Shown: in pieces, positions 17,614 through 25,948 of the stretch | How the letters are laid out: each line of letters begins with the position of its first letter | How positions within the stretch are numbered: position 1 is the stretch's first letter | From: CAZIKB01 sp964539665 | GTDB lineage: Bacteria > Zhuqueibacterota > Zhuqueibacteria > Oceanimicrobiales > Oceanimicrobiaceae | Length of the DNA: 64,000 nucleotides | Direction of reading: 5' to 3' | Assembly: GCA_964539665.1 (NCBI GenBank) | Contig: CAZIKB010000002.1 | Location: 80,132 to 144,131, forward strand | The notes under the pieces: generated by a model | The model's input: the letters and a program-made list of their open reading frames with translations, nothing else | Database searches by the model: none | Told to the model about the DNA's origin: nothing | Translations under genes and position numbers: made by a program

Positions 17614-18717
17614 ATGCGTGTTCCGTTTTCATATTTGGATCGTCAATTCGCGGATATTGATGCTTATTTGAGTGACATCAAAGAACTGGTCAGGACCGGT
17701 GATTTTACTCTGGGTAAGCCGCTTCAGGAATTCGAGCAGCGATTTGCCGAATTGTGCAAAATGCCCGACGCGATAGGTGTGGCAAGCGGTACCGACGCTT
17801 TGATTCTATCTTTGAAGATCTTGGGTATTGGACCGGGTGATGAAGTCATTACCACACCAACAACTTTTATCGCAACCGTGGGAGCCGTTGTGATGACCGG
17901 CGCACGTCCCGTTTTCGTGGACAGCGAAGACGGCTTTGTGATTGATCCACAAAAGATTGAAGCTGCCATTACCCCCGGGACTAAAGCCATTGTACCCGTG
18001 CATTACACAGGTAATGTAGCTAATATGCCAGAGATAATGAAGATTGCTAACAAGCACAATTTGATTGTGGTAGAAGATGCCTGCCAATCTATTGGAGCTT
18101 CAATTAACGGTCAGAACGTGGGCTCCTGGGGTGAGACCGCTTGTTTCAGCCTCCACCCTCTCAAGAATTTAAATGTATGGTCGGACGGCGGAATGATTGT
18201 CACCCGTTCAACAGAATTAGCTGAAAAGCTGCGGCTCTATCGCAATCATGGCCTGGCCAACCGGGATGAAGTGACTATTTTTGGCTGCAACTCCCGGCTT
18301 GACACCATACAGGCGGTGATCGGAAACCGGCTGATTGAACAGGCCGAATGGATAACGAACCAGCGCATAGTAAATGCCAGACGATACGATGAAGCTTTTG
18401 CGGATTTGGTTGAATTCATCAGTATACCAGAACGTCGTCCGGGTGTCAAGCATGTCTACCATCTGTACATGCTTAGGGTTAATGGACGGGATCAGCTTAT
18501 TAAATATTTGAACAGTCATGGTGTGGAAGCTAAGATTCACTATCCAATACCCGTGCACCTGCAGAAAGCCGCAAGCTATCTGGGTTACAAAGAAGGCGAC
18601 TTTCCTGTGAGCGAAAAAGATAGTCAAAGGATTATCACTCTGCCGGCCCACCAACACCTGACAGATGATGAAATAAACTATACCATTGAACAGGTTCGGT
18701 CGTTCTATCTAACATGA
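17614..18717 (+). CDS. DegT/DnrJ/EryC1-family sugar aminotransferase, tandem paralogue
   Basis: This 367-residue PLP aminotransferase is closely related to the gene before it. Lys184 sits in FSLHPLKNLNVWSDGG, the cofactor Asp in VVEDACQS, and the SGTDALIL phosphate loop near 58. A near-ideal ribosome site (AAGGAGG, 17600-17606) precedes the ATG. An out-of-frame ATG at 17610 is not the start. The stop is followed by a palindromic repeat, so this may close a transcription unit. Confidence 0.9.
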   Translation: MRVPFSYLDRQFADIDAYLSDIKELVRTGDFTLGKPLQEFEQRFAELCKMPDAIGVASGTDALILSLKILGIGPGDEVITTPTTFIATVGAVVMTGARPVFVDSEDGFVIDPQKIEAAITPGTKAIVPVHYTGNVANMPEIMKIANKHNLIVVEDACQSIGASINGQNVGSWGETACFSLHPLKNLNVWSDGGMIVTRSTELAEKLRLYRNHGLANRDEVTIFGCNSRLDTIQAVIGNRLIEQAEWITNQRIVNARRYDEAFADLVEFISIPERRPGVKHVYHLYMLRVNGRDQLIKYLNSHGVEAKIHYPIPVHLQKAASYLGYKEGDFPVSEKDSQRIITLPAHQHLTDDEINYTIEQVRSFYLT

Positions 18718-18730
18718 TTTATTCATAAAA

Positions 18731-18811
18731 AACGGAATAACATAAAACACAGATAACGTGGATAAGTTATTGTTTTTAATTTATCTGTGTTATTCCGTGT
18801 GTTTCCGTGGT
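18731..18811. repeat. Dispersed palindromic repeat, copy 1
   Basis: The left arm (18731-18756) and right arm (18781-18811) are inverted copies sharing an 11-base perfect core (AACACAGATAA at 18746-18756, TTATCTGTGTT at 18781-18791). The outer part carries the CACGGAAxxACACGGAAT motif. The reverse complement matches the left half of the element at 22301-22448 over about 50 bases with few mismatches. It is intergenic, between the aminotransferase and the next epimerase. Its nature as a non-coding mobile or REP-like element is inference. Confidence 0.7.
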
Positions 18812-18847
18812 AAATAATTCAAGCTAAATAATCAGGAGCTTAATGGT

Positions 18848-19834
18848 ATGAAAGTCTATGTCGTAATTGGCAGCAACTGTTTTACCGGCTGCCATATAGT
18901 GGATGCGCTGCTGGAGAACCCGGACAACCGTGTTCTCGGGATCAGCCGCTCTCCCGAATACAAAGACCTTTATTTGCCTTACAGGCAGAAAGCGACAGAT
19001 AACTTCAGTTTCCATCAAATTGACGTCGTCCGACAATTTGAGCAATTACAAAGACTGCTGGATGAGGTTAAACCTCATGTTGTAATCAATGTCGCCGCGC
19101 TGAGTGAAGTAGTCCTGAGTAACCACAGGCCGGTTGAATATTTTGACATCAATACCACGTCTGTGGTAAAGCTTTGTAATTATCTGCGCACTTGTTCATA
19201 TTTAGATCGCTATGTTCACATATCTTCAGCAGAGATTTTTGGACCGTGTTTGCAGCCGGTTAAAGAGGATGCTCCATTTCGACCGAGCACACCTTATGCG
19301 GTTTCAAAAGCTGCGGCGGATTTATTTTTGAACACGATCCAAAAAAATTTTGATTTTCCAGCAACCATAATCCGTTCCACAAACGTTTACGGCAAGCATC
19401 AGCAGCTTTTTAAGATTATCCCTCGTACAGCTATCTATTTGAAATCAGGTAAGACGATTGAGCTGCACGGAGGAGGAACAGCTATCAAGTCATTCATCCA
19501 TATCCGTGATGTAGTACGAGGCCTGGTACTGGCAATTGATCAGAACAAATCCGGCACTTTCCATTTTAGTGTACCGAGCGAGCGAACCGTTGCCGATGCC
19601 GTCCGCCAAACCTGCACACAAATGGGATACGATTTTGAAACAGCCGCCAGAATAGTTGGCGAACGATTGGGCCAGGATACTCGATACTGGCTGGACTGCA
19701 GCAAATCAAAGGGTGAATTGGGTTGGGAACCACAGGTGCCTTTCGATAAAGGTGTGCAGGAAGTCATCGAGTGGATAGAGAATAACTGGGATAATATCTT
19801 GAGAGAACCCATGGAATATATCCATAAAGTATAA
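18848..19834 (+). CDS. NAD-dependent epimerase/dehydratase (SDR)
   Basis: This 328-residue extended SDR has the start VIGSNCFTG (G8-x5-G14, a modified GxxGxxG), the SSAEIFG strand near 127 and the catalytic Y150-x3-K154 in TPYAVSKAAA. FIHIRDVVRGL and LGWEPQVPF are typical of dTDP-glucose/GDP-mannose dehydratase relatives. The GGAG at about 18835 supports the ATG at 18848; the ATG five bases earlier runs into a stop at once. It is bounded on its 5' side by a palindromic repeat and on its 3' side by a 165-base gap, so it may be transcribed separately. Confidence 0.87.
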   Translation: MKVYVVIGSNCFTGCHIVDALLENPDNRVLGISRSPEYKDLYLPYRQKATDNFSFHQIDVVRQFEQLQRLLDEVKPHVVINVAALSEVVLSNHRPVEYFDINTTSVVKLCNYLRTCSYLDRYVHISSAEIFGPCLQPVKEDAPFRPSTPYAVSKAAADLFLNTIQKNFDFPATIIRSTNVYGKHQQLFKIIPRTAIYLKSGKTIELHGGGTAIKSFIHIRDVVRGLVLAIDQNKSGTFHFSVPSERTVADAVRQTCTQMGYDFETAARIVGERLGQDTRYWLDCSKSKGELGWEPQVPFDKGVQEVIEWIENNWDNILREPMEYIHKV

Positions 19835-19999
19835 ATTGAACATAAATTTACGTTTGACTGAAAATAGTCTATTTTGTCATCTGACAGTTAAGTAATGGAT
19901 TCCCTCTAAAATATGCGGAAATGACATGTTTAAAGAAAGAATAAAGTGTGCGGAAGTGAATTACTCAAAAAAAATCCAACACAAAATAAGGAAATACCT

Positions 20000-22288
20000 A
20001 TGAAACGATTCTGCTGTGTAACTCAAGTATGGGGCCACAGTTACACCGACTTCTTCCTGAAAGTTTGTCTGCCTTCGCAGCTTTGGCCAAACAATCTTGT
20101 CCATTTTGTTCAAAATAGCGAATCGGTTTATAGAATATACACCACAGAGCAGGACGCTGAGACCATACAGGCGTCCGACGCTTATGCAACGTTATCGAGT
20201 TTGATGCCGATCGAGATAAAACACATGAATTTCGAGGGCAGCCTGAATCAAAATGAAGACGTCAAATATACGATTATGAATGAGATGCATCGAGACAGCA
20301 TTAGAACCATAAGACAGCAAGAGAGCGCCCTGATCGCCATACAACCTGATTTCATTTTCGCGGATGGCGCATTCCGCCATCTGCTTAAAATCGCTGAGTC
20401 CGGTAAAAAAGCCATTATGGTGACTGGACTGCGTTTAACCGAGGAAACCCTTTATCCAGAAATTTTACAGAAATACAGCAAAGATGGAAACCTGCAGCCC
20501 ATTAGCAGCCGTGAACTGGTGAAACTCGCGATGAAGCACTTGCACCCGGATACACAATCGCTTTTTTGGGACACAACCAAATCAAACTCAGACCCAAGCT
20601 GGTTGATCTGGAAAGTCGCTAACCAGGGGCTTTTAGTTCGCTCATTCCACATGCATCCAATGATGATTGATCCTGTAGATCGAAGCATAGAGCCGGAAGT
20701 CACCCTGGATGCTGACTATCTCCTGAAAGCCTGTCCCAATTTTGATGATATCCATGTAGTAGAGGATTCTGATGATTTCGTGGTTTTTGAAGCCAGCAGT
20801 ATGTATCAACGCACAGAATGTACGAAGTCGGGCGCCATAACCATTCCGCAGGTTGCTCGGTGGGTAAGGAACCGAGCTAATGAACACCACAGGGAACATG
20901 CCAGGTTTACCACACGGCTGCACACTGAAGATTTATCCGATGAATGGCAAGATGCTGAGAAACGGTCGGAAAGTGTGATTGATTCTGTGTTCTCGATAGT
21001 ACACCGTAGACGTCTCAAATCACACAACCCCACCTTGTCGGTACTTATGATCAATTATAATCACGCCGATTTTCTACCAGAATCGATCAGCTCAATCCTG
21101 GCTCAGTCCTATCCAGCGACCGAGATTATTGTACTCGACGATAATTCCCGCGACCATAGCGTAGATATTATTCAGGATTTCACGCGCAGGCAGCCGCACG
21201 TTCAGTTGGTCCGCAAAGACTCACATGAAGGGATTGCAAATAACTTTAATCAACTGCTTGAACGGGCATCAGGTGATTATGTGTACTTTGTGTTTGCCGG
21301 CGATTTGGTTCAAGCTGGATTCTTTGACAAATCCATAACGCTTCTGTCAGCGTTTCCTGAAGCCGGTATATGCTGTTCAGACTTCACAACCTTTAACAGC
21401 CGCACCAACGGTCTGGTTGAAAGCTGGATGGGTTGGGCACATGAGACACCCGACTATTTTTCACCGGATGAGTTTTGTGAAATAATTCAGGGCGGGTACA
21501 TCTCAACCAATACCAGTATTGTCAAACGGACAGCTTTGTTAGATGCTGGCGGATTCAGGCCGGAGTTAAAATGGCATTCGGATTGGTTTGCCTTGCTTAC
21601 TGCTTCGTTCAGGCAGGGTGTCTGGCACATCCCTGAACAACTTGTAACTCTCCGGCTCCATGAAAGTGGTTATCCAGCCGCAGAAAGGCGAAATTGGCTG
21701 GTTCAGCGTGAAGTTTTAGAGCATCTCCTTGGTGTGCTAAAATCTCCGAATTACCGGGATGTGTTGCCATATTTTGTCCGGGGAAGCCTCTTGTTACACT
21801 TTGGAGATGAAATATTGCAGGTAGCCATGAAAAATCCTGATCTATGGGACACGGAAACCATGATGCTGATTCAGGAATCCTGGTGGCGGCGGACCATGCA
21901 GCACGTAAAGGCAGCCAGGCACAAGAAGATGCATGCTTTCATTCAATCCGGTAACGCCGCTATCAAAGAACACCGTTTGGATAAAGCGCTGGCTATTTTC
22001 GAAAATTTAATTCGCGAATATCCCAAAGAGACCAGTGGTTATAAAATCAAGGCTGTGGTAGCGACAAGCCTGGGTAAATTTGACCTGGCTCGTAATGCCC
22101 TGGCAACGGCCCTGAAATTAAACCCAACCGATGCATCGCTATATACCCAGTTAGGTACGACTCTTGTCAGTGCCGGCGATACACACGCTGCAGAGCAAGC
22201 TTTCAATCAGGCGCTGGCTTTGGAGCCGAACAACCGCGAAGCTCGCATGAATCTGGAAAAGCTGATGTACCAGAATGTGCAGAACTAA
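20000..22288 (+). CDS. Three-module protein: uncharacterised domain, GT2 glycosyltransferase and TPR
   Basis: I place the start at ATG 20000 (AAGGA 8 bases upstream) rather than the GTG at 19946, because the protein then begins in line with its paralogue at 44797. Residues 1 to about 335 form a domain I do not recognise (VWGHSYTDFF near the start, YTTEQDAETI, HMHPMM, then a DSD). Residues about 343-600 are a family 2 glycosyltransferase (SVLMINYNHADFLPES, VLDDNS, FAGDL for the metal-binding DxD-like site, then a WHSDWF stretch). Residues about 650-763 are TPR repeats (FDLARNALATALKLNP and the next unit). It is probably a cytoplasmic transferase that docks onto a protein acceptor by its TPR (inference). 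Confidence 0.8.
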   Translation: MKRFCCVTQVWGHSYTDFFLKVCLPSQLWPNNLVHFVQNSESVYRIYTTEQDAETIQASDAYATLSSLMPIEIKHMNFEGSLNQNEDVKYTIMNEMHRDSIRTIRQQESALIAIQPDFIFADGAFRHLLKIAESGKKAIMVTGLRLTEETLYPEILQKYSKDGNLQPISSRELVKLAMKHLHPDTQSLFWDTTKSNSDPSWLIWKVANQGLLVRSFHMHPMMIDPVDRSIEPEVTLDADYLLKACPNFDDIHVVEDSDDFVVFEASSMYQRTECTKSGAITIPQVARWVRNRANEHHREHARFTTRLHTEDLSDEWQDAEKRSESVIDSVFSIVHRRRLKSHNPTLSVLMINYNHADFLPESISSILAQSYPATEIIVLDDNSRDHSVDIIQDFTRRQPHVQLVRKDSHEGIANNFNQLLERASGDYVYFVFAGDLVQAGFFDKSITLLSAFPEAGICCSDFTTFNSRTNGLVESWMGWAHETPDYFSPDEFCEIIQGGYISTNTSIVKRTALLDAGGFRPELKWHSDWFALLTASFRQGVWHIPEQLVTLRLHESGYPAAERRNWLVQREVLEHLLGVLKSPNYRDVLPYFVRGSLLLHFGDEILQVAMKNPDLWDTETMMLIQESWWRRTMQHVKAARHKKMHAFIQSGNAAIKEHRLDKALAIFENLIREYPKETSGYKIKAVVATSLGKFDLARNALATALKLNPTDASLYTQLGTTLVSAGDTHAAEQAFNQALALEPNNREARMNLEKLMYQNVQN

Positions 22289-22300
22289 CCTGAATGATTC

Positions 22301-22448
22301 ACCACGGAAATACACGGAATAACACAGATAATTTAAAAACAGTAACTTAGTCGTGCATGAATCAAAAAAGTTAATTTTCCAAGATTTCTTCAATACTCAT
22401 AATGTAACTTATTGATTTTCAGTGTTTTTTTCCGTGTTATTCCGTGGT
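22301..22448. repeat. Dispersed palindromic repeat, copy 2
   Basis: This 148-base intergenic element has inverted ends. The left end (22301-22331) is the ACCACGGAAATACACGGAAT type, and the right end (22420-22448) is the complement, ending CCGTGTTATTCCGTGGT. The left half matches the reverse complement of the 18731-18811 copy. It starts 12 bases after the preceding stop codon. No gene is encoded. This is likely a small palindromic or MITE-like sequence. Confidence 0.7.
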
Positions 22449-22481
22449 TAATGAATTAATCAGGCTAAAAAGGTAGTTCTA

Positions 22482-23984
22482 ATGAAAAAATACAATCACA
22501 TTAATCGAAAGCTTAAAGTAGCTCTGGTCGTACCAAATTTTATGTGGTGCGATTGGGATGAAAGCTCTCGCTGGCACTATATACCGTATAATCTTTGCTT
22601 GTTAGCCGCTATGATTGAAGACGTCTGTGAAGTTAAAATTATAGATGCTAATGTATCAAACATGAGTGAAGCTGAATTGGCCGCAGAACTGGCAGGATTC
22701 AAGCCAGATGTTGTGGGCATTACTGTGCTGATGGATCAATATGGTCCAGCAGGGCATCATACTGCAAAAATAGTAAAAACCTATTGCAATGAAATCAGGG
22801 TAGTGATGGGTGGTGTATACGCGACCATGAATTCAAATAAGGTTCTGAGTGATCCAAACATTGATTACGTAGTCATTGGAGAGGGTGAATATGTTATCAA
22901 AGACTTACTTGGATATTTTATGGGGAATCGTTCTGTCCCTGACAGCGGTGTGGCATATCGTGAAAATGGGCATGTTATCAATGGCGGGCATTCCGCGTTT
23001 ATTGAAGATCTGAACAGGTTGCCTTTACCGGCTTATCATTTGATTGATTTCGAAAGGTATTCAAAGACGTCCGTTTCCAGAAAAAGTGTTGACTCTCCAC
23101 GCAAATACCCCTACGCCAGAATTTTAACTTCCAGAGGTTGTCCCTATCAATGTATTTTTTGTCAGGTAGAAGCGATATCCGGAAAGAAATTCAGGGCGCG
23201 GAGCGCTGAAAATATCCTTGGCGAGATCCAATGGCTAAAAGAACAGTATGGTGTTCAGGCTTTGATTTTTGACGATGACAATTTATTTACCAACAGACCG
23301 AGAGCGAAAGCGCTTTTTCAGGGGATGATAGACCGAAATCTAAATATGCCATGGTCTGCAATTGCCGTGTCTGCATTCAAATTAGATGATGAATTAATAA
23401 AACTAATGCGAAAAAGCGGCTGTGAGTACATGAATATTGCAATTGAATCCGGTAATGAAAGAATACTTAAAAAAATCATTAACAAACCACTTAATCCCGC
23501 GCAGGCTAAAGTAGTTGCAGCCAAAGCAAGAAAACAAGGCATCTATGTCGCGGCCAATTTTGTCATCGGCTTTCCCACCGAAACCTGGGATGAAATCAGA
23601 GAAACCATCAAATTTGCTGAAGAGCTTTCGGTGGATTATGTCAAGTTTTTTACGGTTATCCCGCTGCCAAATACAAAGCTCTGGGAGCTTTGTAAAACAG
23701 AAAAATGTCTTAAAAACGGATTTAATAAATCGAAGGTCCGCTGGAATGTCGGACAAATTGAAACAAAAGAATTTAGTGCAAGAGATTTAACTATTTTACG
23801 CGCTTATGAGTGGGATAGAATTAATTTTTCAGACCCGGTAAAACGTAAGCGTACCAGAGAAATGATGGGTATCAAAGAAGAAAAGTTACGACAAATTCGA
23901 AAAAAGACACTGCATGGGGCAAGTCATCCTCAAGAACAACTTTTACAAGCTGGCAGTACTTCTGAGATTTTTACTCAAGGTTGA
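22482..23984 (+). CDS. Radical SAM protein with N-terminal cobalamin-binding domain
   Basis: This 500-residue protein has an N-terminal B12-binding-like domain (residues about 10-150, with VMGGVYATMN and VIGEGEYV). A radical SAM core follows with CPYQCIFC (C220, C224, C227), then GNERILKK and VIGFPTETWDE typical of the BchE group. It differs in sequence from the one at 5035. The AAAGG site upstream supports the ATG. A methyl transfer or carbon-skeleton modification of the glycan precursor is the likely role; the substrate is unknown. The gap after it (175 bases) holds no recognised gene. Confidence 0.85.
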   Translation: MKKYNHINRKLKVALVVPNFMWCDWDESSRWHYIPYNLCLLAAMIEDVCEVKIIDANVSNMSEAELAAELAGFKPDVVGITVLMDQYGPAGHHTAKIVKTYCNEIRVVMGGVYATMNSNKVLSDPNIDYVVIGEGEYVIKDLLGYFMGNRSVPDSGVAYRENGHVINGGHSAFIEDLNRLPLPAYHLIDFERYSKTSVSRKSVDSPRKYPYARILTSRGCPYQCIFCQVEAISGKKFRARSAENILGEIQWLKEQYGVQALIFDDDNLFTNRPRAKALFQGMIDRNLNMPWSAIAVSAFKLDDELIKLMRKSGCEYMNIAIESGNERILKKIINKPLNPAQAKVVAAKARKQGIYVAANFVIGFPTETWDEIRETIKFAEELSVDYVKFFTVIPLPNTKLWELCKTEKCLKNGFNKSKVRWNVGQIETKEFSARDLTILRAYEWDRINFSDPVKRKRTREMMGIKEEKLRQIRKKTLHGASHPQEQLLQAGSTSEIFTQG

Positions 23985-24159
23985 CTGTCACAACAAAAAA
24001 CGTAAATTATTTTTTATTCTGATATCCTGCAATAATAGACGGCCATCGAAATCCAGACATAATAAGATTACTTTTGAATTATTCACATTGTTCAATAAAT
24101 AATGACTTGAAGCAGGCTCAACTTGTACCTGCCCAGGCTATAATATCATAGATTCTCCA

Positions 24160-24789
24160 ATGAAAGTATTAGCAATCGGCGCACATTTTGATGATGTAGA
24201 ACTGGGCTGTGGCGGAACGCTTATCAAACATCGCGACAATGGTGATGAAATCATTATAGTGGTTGTCACCCATTCAGGTTATATAAGCCCAGTAAAAGGA
24301 ATTGTCAGGGAGCGAGAACAAGCGAGGGCTGAGGGAGAAAAGAGCGCCAAACTCTTAGGAGCGAATTTAATTTGTTGTGAAAAGACGCCCCTTAGTCTCG
24401 TACCGAACGAAATGCTGGTGCTGGACATTGAAGAAATTATAAACCAATATAAACCTGACCGTATTTACACTCACCAACCTAATGATTGTCATGCCGATCA
24501 CGCGGCAGTGGGATATATCTCTATGCGTGCATGTCGAAAATGCAATGAAGTTTTATTATATCGCAGCAACTGGTATATTATGGACAATACACAGGGTGAT
24601 AACTATTATATCGATATTTCTGAATATATGCGCCAGAAAATGGAATTAATCAGGCTTTTTGAGTCGGAGATGAAAACAGTCGACTACTCCTGGATAGATT
24701 TCATAAAAAAGCAAAACTGTGCGGCAGGCGCCAAAGTTGGCGTTCATTTCGCCGAGACATTTAGTGTGATGAAGATATTCTCCAGGTAA
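24160..24789 (+). CDS. PIG-L/LmbE-family N-deacetylase
   Basis: This 209-residue metal-dependent deacetylase has the zinc motif GAHFDDVELGC (H9, D11/D12, E14) and the second motif HADHAAVG with the other His ligands. Family members remove an N-acetyl group from GlcNAc-type sugars or related compounds. It probably exposes a free amine on a sugar that is later re-acylated or carbamoylated (inference). There is no convincing ribosome site. It is 7 bases ahead of the WbqC-like gene, so the two are co-transcribed. Confidence 0.85.
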   Translation: MKVLAIGAHFDDVELGCGGTLIKHRDNGDEIIIVVVTHSGYISPVKGIVREREQARAEGEKSAKLLGANLICCEKTPLSLVPNEMLVLDIEEIINQYKPDRIYTHQPNDCHADHAAVGYISMRACRKCNEVLLYRSNWYIMDNTQGDNYYIDISEYMRQKMELIRLFESEMKTVDYSWIDFIKKQNCAAGAKVGVHFAETFSVMKIFSR

Positions 24790-24796
24790 TCCCGAT

Positions 24797-25495
24797 ATGC
24801 GACTGGCTATTCATCAACCTGAGTTCATGCCCTGGTCAGGTTATTTTTATAAAATGGCATTGGCTGACCGGTATATTGTTCTTGACCATGTACAGTTCAA
24901 AAAAAGATACTTTGAGAATCGAAACCGGGTGGTCTCCCCTAAAGAAGATATCTCTTATATCAGGGTTCCGGTAAAAACTAAAGGCAGCCATTTTCAGTCA
25001 ATTCGTGATGTCGAGATAGACAACACCCAAAATTGGCAAGGCAAACTATTAGGAACACTCCAACATTATTACAACAGAGCGCCATATTTTAACAGGTATT
25101 TTGAGGAGATGCATTCATTGATTTATGCCAGAGACTATATCAAGTTATTTGAACTCAATATGGAGTTCATAGGTTTCTGTAGAAAACACCTCGGTATATC
25201 GACTCCAATTGTTTTCTCCTCAAGCTTGAATGTGGATTATTATAAAGCATCTGATCTTATTTTGCAATTATGTATCTTAAACAACGCCAAAATCTATTTG
25301 TGCGGCGCTTCTGGAAAAGACTATCTGCAGCAAGAGGATTTTGGCCGTAAAGGCGTCCGGATAGAGTGGATAGATTATGAGTCGCCAGTTTATGCACAAT
25401 TAGGCGCCAACTTCGTGAAGAATTTGTCTGCACTGGATCTGCTTTTCAATCACGGAGAACGAAGTCGTGACATTCTACTTAAAAAGAAGACTTAG
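24797..25495 (+). CDS. WbqC-family protein
   Basis: This 232-residue protein matches the WbqC-like family often found in O-antigen and glycan clusters. Signatures are the opening LAIHQPEFMPWSGYFYK, then LDHVQFKKRYFENRNRV near residue 36 and the C-terminal WIDYESPVYAQLG. The molecular function of the family is poorly defined; members have been linked to modification of sugar amines or to transfer reactions. It sits directly after a deacetylase, consistent with acting on the released amine (inference). The terminal inverted repeat of the following element begins inside its stop codon. Confidence 0.8.
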   Translation: MRLAIHQPEFMPWSGYFYKMALADRYIVLDHVQFKKRYFENRNRVVSPKEDISYIRVPVKTKGSHFQSIRDVEIDNTQNWQGKLLGTLQHYYNRAPYFNRYFEEMHSLIYARDYIKLFELNMEFIGFCRKHLGISTPIVFSSSLNVDYYKASDLILQLCILNNAKIYLCGASGKDYLQQEDFGRKGVRIEWIDYESPVYAQLGANFVKNLSALDLLFNHGERSRDILLKKKT

Positions 25496-25928
25496 TACCT
25501 AATTTCATAAATACAGTAACATAAACATATTGACAGGATTAACAAGATAAACAGGATGGAATCAATTTTATCCTGTAAATCAAAATGAATCATTAAAGCC
25601 AAATTGACTAATCCTGAGCCTAACAACAGACCACAAATCAAATGGGCGCTAAAATATAAAAGAGCCTTTCTCGGCTTTTAATTTAATCTTTATTTTTTGC
25701 TTTATTAAACACAAGTTTTCACCAAAGAAATCACTTGTGCCAGGGTAACTATTGCTTTCAGTATCACTTCCCGAACTGCTATGAACAGGTTTTAAAAAAT
25801 AAGCATCAGTAAATGGTTGAAAGTCAAATTACTCCGAGGCTTACCTGATAAACGGGATGTCCATTATCTCGTTAATCCCGTTAATCCTGTCTAACTGATT
25901 CGTAACCGTATTTATGAAACGATGTACT
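25494..25928. repeat. MITE-like element with imperfect terminal inverted repeats
   Basis: The stretch between the WbqC-like and carbamoyltransferase genes is one symmetrical element of about 435 bases. The ends share AGTAC (25494-25498 and complement 25924-25928) and a perfect 12-base TTTCATAAATAC (25503-25514 and complement 25908-25919). Inside them lie GACAGGATTAAC-type arms. Subterminal hairpins occur on both sides: ACAGGAT/ATCCTGT at 25551-25557 and 25570-25576, and AACGGGAT/ATCCCGTT at 25851-25858 and 25875-25882. No open frame of note and no clear target duplication is seen. A non-autonomous element is my inference. Confidence 0.7.
25660..25679 (+). terminator. Candidate rho-independent terminator inside the repeat element
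   Basis: A 7-base-pair stem (25660-25666 with 25673-25679, one G-T wobble, AGCC/GGCT core) with a 6-base loop is followed by a T-rich stretch (25677-25700). It lies downstream of the WbqC-like gene. It could end the transcript coming from region 1-2. Confidence 0.35.
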
Positions 25929-25948
25929 CAGAAAAGAGAACCAGCTAA

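Noticed and set aside
19946..19999. GTG start at 19946 for the GT2/TPR protein
   Set aside because: The extra 18 residues are low-complexity, the ATG at 20000 has AAGGA upstream, and the paralogue at 44797 begins in line with it.
24139..24144. Perfect TATAAT just before the PIG-L deacetylase gene
   Set aside because: No -35 hexamer at a proper spacing, and A/T-rich gaps give such matches by chance.
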